DNA from: Vibrio quintilis
Lineage (GTDB): Bacteria; Pseudomonadota; Gammaproteobacteria; Enterobacterales; Vibrionaceae
Length of the DNA stretch: 64,000 nucleotides
Direction of reading: 5' to 3'
NCBI RefSeq assembly: GCF_024529975.1
Contig: NZ_AP024897.1
Location: 3,286,001 to 3,350,000 of the forward strand
This document shows positions 24,470 to 34,188 of the stretch, one piece after another. A program made the translations under genes and the position numbers. Numbering within the stretch: position 1 is the stretch's first letter; each line of letters starts with the position of its first letter. Under the pieces are notes generated by a model. The model did not search any database. It had not been told where the DNA came from and worked only from the letters and a program-made list of their open reading frames with translations.

Positions 24470-26893
24470 ATGGACCTGATGTTTTCTGTGATTATTTTAT
24501 TTCTGATATGGGGAATTTGCTTATACCACCGGGCTTCGCTATTAGTGAATGTTTGTTGTCTGTTTGCAACCTTAGCTACCCTGACTTTTTTGAACATTGC
24601 CGGTGCTGCAACCTGGTATTTCATGCTGGTCGTTGTTGCCTGCATCACAATCCCTGCTTTAAGACAAATCCTGTTCACCTCTTTTCTTTATGATCAGTTT
24701 TCAACCAAACTGCCACATATATCAAAAACGGAAACTGAAGCACTGCATGCCGGGACAGTCTGGTGGGAAGCAGAACTATTCAGAGGAAAGCCCGACTGGA
24801 AAAAGCTCCATCAATACCCTGCGCCATACCTTACTGCCGAAGAAAAGGCTTTTATTGACGGACCAGTGAATCAGGTGTGTGAAATGGCCAATGATTTTCA
24901 AATCACGCATGAACTGGCCGATCTGCCACCTCAAATCTGGGACTTTCTGAAAAAACACCGTTTCTTCGCCCTTATCATCAAAAAACAATATGGAGGCCTG
25001 GAATTTTCAGCCTATGCCCAGTCGGTGATATTACAAAAACTCGCCAGTGTTTCCGGTATTTTATCCATTACAGTTGGCGTCCCGAATTCATTGGGACCAG
25101 GCGAATTATTACAGCGCTACGGCACTGAGAAACAGAAAAATCATTATCTCCCTAAACTGGCATCCGGACAGGAGATTCCATGCTTTGCACTCACCAGCAC
25201 TGAAGCTGGCTCAGACGCCACATCTATCCCGGATAAAGGCACTGTTTGCGAAGACATCTGGCAGGGGGAAAAAGTAACCGGAATCCGTCTGAACTGGAAC
25301 AAACGCTATATCACGCTCGCGCCGGTGGCAACTGTAATCGGGCTTGCTTTTAAACTCAAAGATCCAAACCACCTGCTGGGACAGAAAACCAATATTGGTA
25401 TCACCTGTGCTCTCATCCCGGCAGATCTTCCGGGAATTGAGATCGGAAGACGTCATTTCCCACTCAATGTCCCGTTTCAAAATGGGCCAACTCAGGGGCA
25501 CAATGTATTTATCCCGCTTGATTTTATTATCGGCGGAGCGGCAATGGCTGGCCAGGGCTGGAAAATGCTAGTCGATTGTCTTTCTGTCGGACGGGGTATC
25601 ACACTGCCGTCTAATTCATCTGGTGTTACGAAAACCGCTGCGCTGACGACAGGTGCCTATGCCCGGATTCGCCACCAGTTCAAACAGCCTATCGGCAAAA
25701 TGGAAGGTATTGAAGAACCACTCGCAAGGCTTGGAGGAAATGCTTACCTCATTGATGCGGCATGCCGCTTAACCACCACCGGAATTAATTCAGGTGAAAA
25801 GCCATCCATTATTTCGGCCATAGTCAAACTTCATACAACGCACAGAACCCAACACGTTCTCAAGGACGCAATGGATATCTTAGCAGGCAAAAGCATCTGC
25901 CTCGGACCATCGAATTATCTGGCCCGTTATTACCAGAGCGCTCCAATAGCAGTCACGGTTGAAGGTGCAAACATTTTAACCCGATCAATGATCATTTTCG
26001 GTCAGGGAATTATTCGGTGTCATCCTTATATTATTCAGGAAATGGAAATCGCACGCTCGGATCATCAACATGGTCAGAAAGCCTTTGATAAGGTATTGAG
26101 CCGTCATATTATCTATATACTCAGCAATCTGGTCCGTTCGGTCTGGTTTGGCCTCACTGATGGCATCGGCACATCAAGTCCGGTTAAAGATCAGACCAAA
26201 CGATATTATCAACAATTAACCCGCTATAGTGCGAATCTGGCCTTGTTAGCCGATATCACCCTGCTGACTCAGGGAGCCCGGCTGAAAAGAAAAGAGCGCC
26301 TGTCTGCCCGGTTAGGAGATATCATCAGTCACCTCTATCTGGCTTCGTCCTGCCTGAAACGTTATGAAGATGAAGGACGCTGTGAAGAAGATCTGCCACT
26401 GCTGCAATGGGCAATGGAAGATTGTATGAAGGAAATCGAAACAGCGATTATACAACTGCTTCATAACTATCCTTCCCGCTGGCTGAGCCGCTGGTTGAAG
26501 TGGAAATTAATGCCTTTCGGCTCTCTCAGGCGTGGTCCTGACGATAAACTTGACCATCAGGTTGCGATGATTCTTCAGTCTCCGGTTGCTTCCAGAAACC
26601 GTCTGGGCTGTTATCTGTATCAAAAACCGGTGCCAAACAACCCTGCCGGTATGATTAATCAGGCACTCGACCATATTCTTGAAGCAGAGCCCATTTTTGA
26701 GAAAATATGTCAGCATAAAAGTGAACACTATCCATTTATGAAGCTGGATAAATTGGCAGCAATGGCACTGCGGGAAGAACTGATTTCAGAAGAAGAAGCC
26801 CATATTTTAGTTCAGGCGGAAAAAGAAAGGCTGTATGTAATTGATGTGGATGACTTTTCATCTGAAGAGTTGGTTTGTGGTCGTCAGAAATAG
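24470..26893 (+). CDS. fadE: Acyl-CoA dehydrogenase FadE
   Basis: The enzyme carries out the first oxidation of fatty acid beta-oxidation. The 807-residue protein matches the long FadE type (E. coli 814) and not the usual 380-residue dehydrogenases. Two or three membrane helices occupy residues ~1-75. The dehydrogenase core follows with QITHELADLPPQIWDFL, CFALTSTEAGSDATSIPD (FAD site), MAGQGWKMLVDCLSVGRGI and VEGANILTRSMI; a FadE-specific C-terminal domain ends the protein. AGGAAAG precedes the ATG. Control by FadR is indicated by the operator upstream. Confidence 0.95.
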   Translation: MDLMFSVIILFLIWGICLYHRASLLVNVCCLFATLATLTFLNIAGAATWYFMLVVVACITIPALRQILFTSFLYDQFSTKLPHISKTETEALHAGTVWWEAELFRGKPDWKKLHQYPAPYLTAEEKAFIDGPVNQVCEMANDFQITHELADLPPQIWDFLKKHRFFALIIKKQYGGLEFSAYAQSVILQKLASVSGILSITVGVPNSLGPGELLQRYGTEKQKNHYLPKLASGQEIPCFALTSTEAGSDATSIPDKGTVCEDIWQGEKVTGIRLNWNKRYITLAPVATVIGLAFKLKDPNHLLGQKTNIGITCALIPADLPGIEIGRRHFPLNVPFQNGPTQGHNVFIPLDFIIGGAAMAGQGWKMLVDCLSVGRGITLPSNSSGVTKTAALTTGAYARIRHQFKQPIGKMEGIEEPLARLGGNAYLIDAACRLTTTGINSGEKPSIISAIVKLHTTHRTQHVLKDAMDILAGKSICLGPSNYLARYYQSAPIAVTVEGANILTRSMIIFGQGIIRCHPYIIQEMEIARSDHQHGQKAFDKVLSRHIIYILSNLVRSVWFGLTDGIGTSSPVKDQTKRYYQQLTRYSANLALLADITLLTQGARLKRKERLSARLGDIISHLYLASSCLKRYEDEGRCEEDLPLLQWAMEDCMKEIETAIIQLLHNYPSRWLSRWLKWKLMPFGSLRRGPDDKLDHQVAMILQSPVASRNRLGCYLYQKPVPNNPAGMINQALDHILEAEPIFEKICQHKSEHYPFMKLDKLAAMALREELISEEEAHILVQAEKERLYVIDVDDFSSEELVCGRQK

Positions 26894-26920
26894 CCGTCAA
26901 TAATAGTTTTCGTCCACAAA

Positions 26921-26947
26921 GTCTCCTGCGATAAAAACACAGGAGAC
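26921..26947. terminator. Hairpin between fadE and the TIGR03503 gene
   Basis: GTCTCCTG and CAGGAGAC form an 8-bp stem around an 11-nt loop between two converging genes. There is no T-run on either side, so it is a weak terminator at most. Confidence 0.4.
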
Positions 26948-26967
26948 AACTTATGCCGAACGCCGGG

Positions 26968-28218
26968 TTATTTCTTAGGCATATTTAACTGCAGTTTCGG
27001 CTGAAGCGCCTTCTTCGCCTGATGCTTACGATAGAATAACCAGCCGATCAATCCGATGATAATCACGATCACATTACCAACACCAATATAAATCATCTTC
27101 ATAATCCGGGATTTTTCCCGGTGCTCCAGCAATGCAGCTTCCCGTTCTTTACGCAGCTGCTCTTGCTTGGCTTTTTCCTGCAATAAGCGGGTCTTCACTA
27201 AATCCAGCTCTTCAACCACACTGTATGTATGCAACGGCACAGCAAAGGCCAGTTGACGTTTAGACGCAAAATCGGTCCCGTAAACTTCTCCGTTCCACTT
27301 ATAGTTACCAATTGCACCTGTATTCGGAATCATCAGTTTTATCGTCTGTCCCTGCTCCCCTGTACTGCCTTCAGCATAGTAGACATCATCATATTGATTC
27401 CTTTGTTCCACATGCGCAATTAAAGAGCCGGGAGTAATAGTCCCGGCAAGGCCGGTAAAAATAATCTGATGCGGTTGCCCGGTGATACGGGACTGAATAA
27501 ATGATGTGGTAAAAGGCGTCGGATAAACTAACACTTCCTGCTCCTGAGCACGAAGAAAAACACCATTACCTGATGTGATTCTGACACGATATTTTCCGGG
27601 CTCAGGGGTAATATTCAGCTTCACGGTAAAAACACCATCTCCGGCTTTCTCATCCAGACCACGACCATCATCAGCAAATTCTCCGACGACATCAGGAATC
27701 GGGCGGGCTTCTTTAACCAGCTGATCTTCATTTTCCACATACTTAGTGAAAGTCACCCGTAATTTAACCCGCTCCAGAAAATCCCGTAATTTTAATGGCT
27801 TATCATCAGAGGTTAGCCGTGCTGTAAATTTCATCACTTCATTATGAAAAATTCTGACGGGTAACATTGAGGCTGTTAATTTCAGATTTGATATCAACTG
27901 GACATTATTCTTGGGCGTGACTTTACCGATAGCCTGCCACGGACCGGGCATGGGGTGTTCGATCGATACAATATCCATTGCCGGCTCCTGATACCATTTC
28001 ACATTATCAGGATGACGGGAAGAATAATATTTCACCCCATCAGGACGAACTAAAACTACCGGTCGGGATGGCTTCGAGCGATAGATGACAAAGTTAATCT
28101 GAGAAATAGTGGGATCAACCCGAAAGCGGTTATCCAGTAGCGACATTGAAGATTGAGTTGCAGCATAACTTCCAAGACTCGCGACAAGTCCGATAATGAT
28201 GATTAAAATCCGCAACAT
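26968..28218 (-). CDS. Conserved envelope protein of the TIGR03503 type, function unknown
   Basis: The 416-residue protein has an N-terminal signal peptide (MLRILIIIIGLVASLGSYA). A large periplasmic part follows, with an Ig-like segment holding FADDGRGLDEKAGDGVFTVKL and LNITPEPGKYRVRITS. Then come a charged coiled-coil stretch (QEKAKQEQLRKEREAALLEH) and one membrane helix (IYIGVGNVIVIIIGLIGWLF) close to a basic tail. The start at 28218 is chosen because GGAGAG lies before it and because it clears the dnaQ stop by 13 bases. Similar proteins occur next to dnaQ in vibrios and their relatives. A role in envelope sensing or assembly is only a guess from topology. Confidence 0.75.
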   Translation of the reverse strand: MLRILIIIIGLVASLGSYAATQSSMSLLDNRFRVDPTISQINFVIYRSKPSRPVVLVRPDGVKYYSSRHPDNVKWYQEPAMDIVSIEHPMPGPWQAIGKVTPKNNVQLISNLKLTASMLPVRIFHNEVMKFTARLTSDDKPLKLRDFLERVKLRVTFTKYVENEDQLVKEARPIPDVVGEFADDGRGLDEKAGDGVFTVKLNITPEPGKYRVRITSGNGVFLRAQEQEVLVYPTPFTTSFIQSRITGQPHQIIFTGLAGTITPGSLIAHVEQRNQYDDVYYAEGSTGEQGQTIKLMIPNTGAIGNYKWNGEVYGTDFASKRQLAFAVPLHTYSVVEELDLVKTRLLQEKAKQEQLRKEREAALLEHREKSRIMKMIYIGVGNVIVIIIGLIGWLFYRKHQAKKALQPKLQLNMPKK

Positions 28219-28231
28219 ATATTCCACTCTC

Positions 28232-28984
28232 CTACTGGCGCCACAAACAAGTACCACTTTTTTCAACTAAATCTAATCTTTCCTGATGTGCTTGTAATTC
28301 ATCGGCAGTAGCCTGCAAAACCTTTAATGTTTTTCGTCCGGAAACCACCCGTCTGACAGAATCTGCGCCTTCCCCCATATTCTGACCTGCTGAAAATTCG
28401 AGCGATGTCTGCCCGCCGGTCATGAGCAAATAAACATCTGCCAAAATCTCAGCATCGAGCAAAGCGCCGTGGAGTGTCCGGTGCGAGTTATCAATACCGT
28501 ATCTGTCACACAACACATCAAGGTTATTCCGCTTACCCGGAAAAATCTTCTTCGCCATTGCCAGCGTATCTGTGATCTGACAATAATCTGAAATCAGGCC
28601 GGCTCCGGAATTTAATTTTGAAAATTCATAATCAATAAATCCGGTATCAAAGGGGGCATTATGTGCAACTAGCTCAGCGCCTTTCATAAACTCCAGAAAA
28701 GAATGATGAACATCACGATATTCAGGTTTATCCACCAAAAATTCATCGGTAATCCCATGGACTTCAATCGCTTCGGACTGAATTTCCCGGTCAGGTTTCA
28801 GATACACATGAAAATGCCTGCCCGTTAATTTTCGGTTAATAATCTCAACAGCGCCAATTTCGATAATCCGGTGGCCTTCATAATGTGGTCCACCTTCGCG
28901 ATTCATACCGGTTGTTTCGGTATCGAGGACAATGATTCTGTGAGTTCCGGAATCATTGTCATTTGTTACAGGGCTAGTATTCAT
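28232..28984 (-). CDS. dnaQ: DNA polymerase III epsilon subunit (proofreading exonuclease)
   Basis: DnaQ is the 3'-5' exonuclease of the replicative polymerase and binds DnaE and HolE. The 250-residue protein shows the DEDD catalytic set: IIVLDTETTG (Asp, Glu), HNAPFDTGFIDYE (Asp) and RTLHGALLDAEILADVYL (His, Asp). The C-terminal 60 residues carry the polymerase-binding tail. It is divergent from rnhA with 56 bases between start codons, as in E. coli, and is followed by the TIGR03503 gene. Confidence 0.96.
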   Translation of the reverse strand: MNTSPVTNDNDSGTHRIIVLDTETTGMNREGGPHYEGHRIIEIGAVEIINRKLTGRHFHVYLKPDREIQSEAIEVHGITDEFLVDKPEYRDVHHSFLEFMKGAELVAHNAPFDTGFIDYEFSKLNSGAGLISDYCQITDTLAMAKKIFPGKRNNLDVLCDRYGIDNSHRTLHGALLDAEILADVYLLMTGGQTSLEFSAGQNMGEGADSVRRVVSGRKTLKVLQATADELQAHQERLDLVEKSGTCLWRQ

Positions 28985-29040
28985 AGGGATAACTGTGTCA
29001 GACTATGTTGAATCAATCACTCACTCTATAGTAACAAATC

Positions 29041-29505
29041 ATGACGAAGCAGGTAGAAATTTTCACTGACGGATCCTGTCTGGGAAATCCGGGACCGGGC
29101 GGATACGGTATCGTATTACGCTATAAACAAGTTGAAAAAACACTATCTCAGGGCTTCCGGCTCACCACCAATAACCGGATGGAGATGATGGCAGCGGTTG
29201 TAGCACTTCAATCTCTGAAAGAACCATGCTGTGTAGCATTGACGACTGACAGTCAATATGTCCGTCAGGGAATCACGCAATGGATACATAACTGGAAAAA
29301 AAGAGGATGGAAAACGGCCGATAAAAAAGCGGTTAAAAATGCTGATTTATGGCAGGCGCTTGATCAGGAAGCTCAAAAACACCAGATAGACTGGCACTGG
29401 GTCAAAGGTCATGCGGGACACAGAGAAAATGAACTCTGCGACGAACTGGCACGAACAGCAGCTGAAAGTCCGACACAGGAGGATACTGGATATCAGCCAG
29501 GTTAA
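29041..29505 (+). CDS. rnhA: Ribonuclease HI
   Basis: The enzyme cuts the RNA strand of RNA-DNA hybrids. The 154-residue protein keeps the four catalytic acidic residues: [16 protein letters not shown] (Asp), NNRMEMMA (Glu), [12 protein letters not shown] (Asp) and [10 protein letters not shown] (Asp), plus the basic handle [14 protein letters not shown]. No clear ribosome-binding site is seen before the ATG at 29041. Its last 4 bases overlap the end of the convergent yafS. Confidence 0.96.
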   Translation: MTKQVEIFTDGSCLGNPGPGGYGIVLRYKQVEKTLSQGFRLTTNNRMEMMAAVVALQSLKEPCCVALTTDSQYVRQGITQWIHNWKKRGWKTADKKAVKNADLWQALDQEAQKHQIDWHWVKGHAGHRENELCDELARTAAESPTQEDTGYQPG

Positions 29506-30254
29506 ATCAGACTGTCATTACCCTGTTGTTCAGTAGAAGTCCGGTAATTGAGACGAACCGGACTTAAAGGACGTTTTAAACGCCAGTGGGGCTTAATTGG
29601 CTGTAGAGGATAAGTTCTTTTTCTTGCGACAATAAAATACAGGCTGCTGAAAGAACGGACACACCCACCAGTATTATTTTCCAGCCATGTCCAGAAAGCC
29701 CGGCAGTTTTGGACCGGAAACAGTCCGTATTTATCACACTCTATCACCTGATAATTCAGCACACCCAGCCAGTCAGCAATCCGGTTGGACGTAAACATCC
29801 TGCCACTCCACGGAAAATACTTTTTCCGCCATGGCAGTAAGCTGGTACAGCCAACCAGACTGAGGGGATTAAATCCGGTAATCACGATATACCCATCATC
29901 GACCAATACCCGGTCAACTTCACGAAGCATCCGGTGTGGATCATTGCAATAATCCAGTTGATGCGCCAACAGGACCATATCAATACTTTTTTCCATAAAC
30001 GGTAAGTCATAACCATCTGCTATCACAGTGTGCAACTTATTTTCTATATCTAAATGCACTTGATGTTGAATATTAGAGTTACAACTGGCAATCTCACAGC
30101 TCAGGCCACCGAGCTTTAGCATATGGTAACCAAATAATTTTGGCCACCACTCATCCAGACGCGTCTGGATGGAATCACGGACCCATAAACCATTTTTCAG
30201 CTGGTCCCATGAGTAGGGTTTTTCAATTTTCTTTTGACTACGCGCTGGTTCCAT
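29502..30254 (-). CDS. yafS: Class I SAM-dependent methyltransferase-like protein YafS
   Basis: The 250-residue protein matches E. coli YafS: MEPARSQ at the start (GGAG before ATG 30254), the W-rich N-terminus with [10 protein letters not shown], the [20 protein letters not shown] methyltransferase segment, [24 protein letters not shown], and the [12 protein letters not shown] region. The glycine-rich SAM motif I is reduced, so binding of SAM is assumed. Substrate unknown. It is convergent with rnhA and divergent from gloB with 43 bases between starts, the same order as in E. coli. Confidence 0.88.
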   Translation of the reverse strand: MEPARSQKKIEKPYSWDQLKNGLWVRDSIQTRLDEWWPKLFGYHMLKLGGLSCEIASCNSNIQHQVHLDIENKLHTVIADGYDLPFMEKSIDMVLLAHQLDYCNDPHRMLREVDRVLVDDGYIVITGFNPLSLVGCTSLLPWRKKYFPWSGRMFTSNRIADWLGVLNYQVIECDKYGLFPVQNCRAFWTWLENNTGGCVRSFSSLYFIVARKRTYPLQPIKPHWRLKRPLSPVRLNYRTSTEQQGNDSLI

Positions 30255-30297
30255 GACAGCTCCGTGATAATAACGTGCAAGATGAATGGAGAAACTC

Positions 30298-31056
30298 ATG
30301 TTAAACATCAAAAGCATACCTGCATTTAGAGATAATTACATCTGGCTCATTCAAAATCAGGAACAGCATTGTGTTGTTGTTGATCCCGGTGACGCTCAGG
30401 TCGTTTTATCTTATCTTCAGACACATCAGCTCACACTGGATGCCATACTGATTACTCACCATCATGCAGACCATACCGGTGGTATATCCGATCTCATCAG
30501 GCATTTTCCCCGGTTAAATGTTGTTGCTCCGGCCGATGAAGCTATTCCATCAATGACTCACCCGGTCAGGGATGCAGAGCAAATCGAAATATTCGGACAT
30601 ACCTTTGATATTCTCAGCTTAAAAGGTCACACCCTTGGGCATATCGGCTATTATCATCAGGGCATCCTGTTTTGTGGCGATACACTTTTTTCAGCCGGAT
30701 GTGGCCGCGTATTTGAAGGATCATATGAAGATATGTGGTTATCACTACAAAAATTAATGGCTTTACCGGAAGAAACCAAAGTCTATTGTGCCCATGAATA
30801 TACTGCAGCTAATCTCGCTTTTGCACTGGCTGTCGAACCTGAAAATAAGGATTTACAACACTACCGCGAGCAGGTTAACAGGCTCAGAGCAAACAACCAG
30901 CCAACCCTGCCCTCAACAATTGGCCGGGAGCTGAAAATCAATCCGTTTTTGCGGCCTTCTCAACCGGAAGTGATCAAATCTGTGTCTGACCGGACCTCTA
31001 ATCATGACCCACTCTCCGTCTTTGCCGCACTCAGAGAGTGGAAAAATGAATTTTAA
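30298..31056 (+). CDS. gloB: Hydroxyacylglutathione hydrolase (glyoxalase II)
   Basis: The enzyme hydrolyses S-lactoylglutathione to lactate and glutathione, the second step of methylglyoxal detoxification. The 252-residue metallo-beta-lactamase-fold protein has the metal site [23 protein letters not shown], the [13 protein letters not shown] block and [13 protein letters not shown]. The C-terminal HxxGH-type substrate domain is present ([10 protein letters not shown]). Start ATG 30298 has GGAG before it. mltD follows, as in many gammaproteobacteria. Confidence 0.95.
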   Translation: MLNIKSIPAFRDNYIWLIQNQEQHCVVVDPGDAQVVLSYLQTHQLTLDAILITHHHADHTGGISDLIRHFPRLNVVAPADEAIPSMTHPVRDAEQIEIFGHTFDILSLKGHTLGHIGYYHQGILFCGDTLFSAGCGRVFEGSYEDMWLSLQKLMALPEETKVYCAHEYTAANLAFALAVEPENKDLQHYREQVNRLRANNQPTLPSTIGRELKINPFLRPSQPEVIKSVSDRTSNHDPLSVFAALREWKNEF

Positions 31057-31131
31057 CGATTTGATCCTTGTCATTCTGATGTTCCAGCAAGTATCATCAC
31101 AGGCCACTGGATAAAGAACTGTATCAATTTT

Positions 31132-32706
31132 ATGAGAAATCATATTTTCGGGGTACTATTACTCCTGCTGGCAGGATGCCAGACAACACAAACAAGTCAT
31201 CAGACGGCTGAAGATGTGCCGGATAAAACGGTGCAAACGCCTGCAACTCCATCTGAAAATGAAGTCGCGATCATCACGCCTCAACCACAGTCTGTTACTG
31301 TTGCGTCATATTCTTTACCTCAGGATCAGTCCGATTTATGGCAAAGAATCAGCATGCAGTTCTCGCTTCCTATTCCACAGAAAAAGTCAGTAAAGCGTTA
31401 TCGTGACTGGTACCTGAAACATCCCCGGCACCTTGTCACTGTCGCCCAAAGAGCAACACCGTTTTTATACCTCATAACAAAGAAGATAGAGCAGCGTAAT
31501 CTCCCGCTGGAATTAGCTTTACTTCCAGTGGTCGAAAGTTCTTTTGATGCGTTTGCTTACTCACATGGCCGTGCTGCCGGACTATGGCAATTTGTACCTT
31601 CAACAGGAAAAACTTACGGCCTGCAGCAAAATTTCTGGTATGACGGCAGAAGAGATGTCAATGCTGCAACAGATGCCGCACTCAATTATCTGACTTATCT
31701 GAACAGAAAATTCAAAGGTGACTGGTTCCATGCGATTGCCGCCTACAATAGTGGCAGTGGCAGGGTTGACCGGGCTATCAGGAAAAATAAAAAGAAAGGA
31801 AAACCGACAGATTTCTTCTCACTGGATTTGCCAAAAGAAACCAGTAGTTATGTCCCTAAGTTGCTTGCCCTCGTTGATGTCATGAACAACCGGGAAAAAT
31901 ATGGTTTAAAAATTCCGCAAATTGCAAATAAACCATTCCTTCAACAGGTGAACCCAAAGGAGCAACTGGATCTGGCTGTCGCAGCACAATATGCCGATAT
32001 CAGTGTCAAGGAGCTTCAGAGTTATAATCCGGCTTATAATCAATGGGCAACGGCACCGGACGGGCCATATAACTTATTGCTTCCAATCGATAAAGTGAAT
32101 CACTTTAATCATTCTCTTGACCGGAACCGGGGCAAAGGAATCAAACTGATTCATTACAAAGTACATTCGGGTGACACACTGAGTACCATTGCCCGAAAAT
32201 ATAAGACAACCCGTCAGATCATTCAGAATGTGAATGGCTTATCCGGTAATTTAATCAGAGCCGGACAATACCTGATGATCCCCACCTCAGCAAAAGGTAA
32301 AGATACATATGTTCTGAGCCTGAATAACCGGATTAAAAAGATTCAGTCTAAACGCCGGGGCCAGTATCGTATGATGCATACTGTTCGTTCCGGTGAGAGT
32401 CTGTGGAGCATTGCCGGAAAATACAAGATATCACATACATCTCTGGCAAAGTGGAATGGAATGAGTCCGAAAGATCCACTAAAAACCGGCAAAAAACTCG
32501 TGATATGGAAAAAATCAACCCGTGGCGCAATTATCCGCCCTCTGTATTACCAGGTGCGTTCCGGGGATACACTCAGTGGCATTGCCAGTAAATTCAGAAT
32601 TAAAACGTCAGACATTATCAAATGGAATGATCTGACCAAAGAAAAATACATTCATCCGGGCCGAAAACTGAAGCTATTTGTTGATGTTACTAAGGTCAGT
32701 ACATAA
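31132..32706 (+). CDS. mltD: Membrane-bound lytic murein transglycosylase D with three LysM repeats
   Basis: The enzyme cleaves peptidoglycan glycan strands with formation of 1,6-anhydro ends. It is a 524-residue lipoprotein: the lipobox LLLLLAGC puts Cys16 as the lipid anchor. The SLT catalytic domain at ~110-220 has the catalytic Glu in LLPVVESSFDAFAYS followed by GRAAGLWQFVPSTGKTYGL and AIAAYNSGSGRV. Three LysM modules, each starting Y/H-x-V-x-S-G-(D/E)-(T/S)-L, occupy about 340-385, 410-455 and 470-520. E. coli MltD has two, and vibrio homologues vary. Confidence 0.95.
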   Translation: MRNHIFGVLLLLLAGCQTTQTSHQTAEDVPDKTVQTPATPSENEVAIITPQPQSVTVASYSLPQDQSDLWQRISMQFSLPIPQKKSVKRYRDWYLKHPRHLVTVAQRATPFLYLITKKIEQRNLPLELALLPVVESSFDAFAYSHGRAAGLWQFVPSTGKTYGLQQNFWYDGRRDVNAATDAALNYLTYLNRKFKGDWFHAIAAYNSGSGRVDRAIRKNKKKGKPTDFFSLDLPKETSSYVPKLLALVDVMNNREKYGLKIPQIANKPFLQQVNPKEQLDLAVAAQYADISVKELQSYNPAYNQWATAPDGPYNLLLPIDKVNHFNHSLDRNRGKGIKLIHYKVHSGDTLSTIARKYKTTRQIIQNVNGLSGNLIRAGQYLMIPTSAKGKDTYVLSLNNRIKKIQSKRRGQYRMMHTVRSGESLWSIAGKYKISHTSLAKWNGMSPKDPLKTGKKLVIWKKSTRGAIIRPLYYQVRSGDTLSGIASKFRIKTSDIIKWNDLTKEKYIHPGRKLKLFVDVTKVST

Positions 32707-32716
32707 GTCCCAAAAT

Positions 32717-33622
32717 CTATTGGCTTGCCTCTAAAGAAAATGAAACCTGGATCGGGTTGTGATCAGAAGCAGATGTTTCCGGCACTCCGGCCTGATTCAG
32801 GGTCAATCCCCGGTAAAATAAGTGGTCAAGCGGATAACCATCAAATTGTTTACGGCTGTCCGGAGACGGGTAAGTCACCTCGGACATAGAGAGCCCGGAC
32901 ATCACACGTTGTAGCGAAATAATTCTGTCTTCACTCCAGCTATTAAAATCTCCGGCAAATATCACCGGACCAATGTGTGATTTAACTTTCCCCGCTAATT
33001 GTTCAAGCTGCTCCTGATACGATTTAATTCCGAGAGTAAAGTTCACGGAATGGATATTTACAACGGCAAGCGTTTGCTGATCAGATAAAGGATAATAAGA
33101 AAGTAAAGCTGATTTGGGTAAACGAATCCATGGCTCCATTTCCAGATAAGCACAGGAAGAAAGTGGTAAATAACCAGAAAGAGTCATCACGCCCATTCCC
33201 TTATCAAATAATGAAAAAGCATGCGCCTGAACAGCCTGCCAGCGGGGGTTATCTTTCAGCCAGGACTGAAACCCGGGTGACAAACTCGATTCCTGTAACA
33301 ACACCAGTTGTTTATCCTGACTGAAATGACTTAACGCCTGAGACCAGTCAGAGCGGTTCTCTTTATATATATTCCAGACAAGGACGTTCAGGTTTCCCTG
33401 TTCATCAACCGGAGAAGAGCCATCAGTTAACTGGCTGCATGACCGTGAAATCATCATGTCTGGCTGTTCGCCAATCTCTGAAGAGCGCTTTAAGAGAACA
33501 ACTTCCGGTGCAGCGGGAACATCAAAAATATAATCAAGAACACCCCCGCTCACTAAAATTAACGCCAGGATGAGATAGATGAGTTTCTTTTTATTTAAAC
33601 CAGATGACGCCATTGGATTCAC
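32717..33622 (-). CDS. yafD: Endonuclease/exonuclease/phosphatase family protein YafD
   Basis: The 301-residue protein has one N-terminal membrane helix (LIYLILALILVSGGVLDYIF) and an EEP hydrolase domain from about residue 75: VLVWNIYKENRS (Asn), LLQESSL (Glu), VNIHSVNF, FAGDFNSWSEDR (Asp, Asn) and SDHNPIQVSF (Asp, His). All catalytic positions of the family are present, so it is probably an active metal-dependent phosphoesterase; the substrate is unknown. The first codon is GTG (33622) or ATG (33613); neither has a clear ribosome-binding site. It converges with mltD. Confidence 0.85.
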   Translation of the reverse strand: MNPMASSGLNKKKLIYLILALILVSGGVLDYIFDVPAAPEVVLLKRSSEIGEQPDMMISRSCSQLTDGSSPVDEQGNLNVLVWNIYKENRSDWSQALSHFSQDKQLVLLQESSLSPGFQSWLKDNPRWQAVQAHAFSLFDKGMGVMTLSGYLPLSSCAYLEMEPWIRLPKSALLSYYPLSDQQTLAVVNIHSVNFTLGIKSYQEQLEQLAGKVKSHIGPVIFAGDFNSWSEDRIISLQRVMSGLSMSEVTYPSPDSRKQFDGYPLDHLFYRGLTLNQAGVPETSASDHNPIQVSFSLEASQ

Positions 33623-33657
33623 ATATTTTTAATTTGTTATACACATTGGTAATAAAG

Positions 33658-33678
33658 AAAGGAGCCATTCGGCTCCTT
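33658..33678 (-). terminator. Terminator of glnB
   Basis: AAGGAGCC-gaat-GGCTCCTT on the minus strand is followed by TCTTTATT. It lies about 15 bases beyond the glnB stop. Confidence 0.75.
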
Positions 33679-33692
33679 ATCGTTATCTCTGA

Positions 33693-34040
<348 letters not shown>

Positions 34041-34188
34041 TTAAACTGTATCACTTGTCTGCATTATCCGTCACCGGACAAAAACATTCAATAAACCCCA
34101 AGCAATCATCAAGCCAAAAAATGCTTCACTCCGCAATAATCACCGGATAAAAGTGATTGGGAAAGAAGCTAATAACCGACAATCATAC

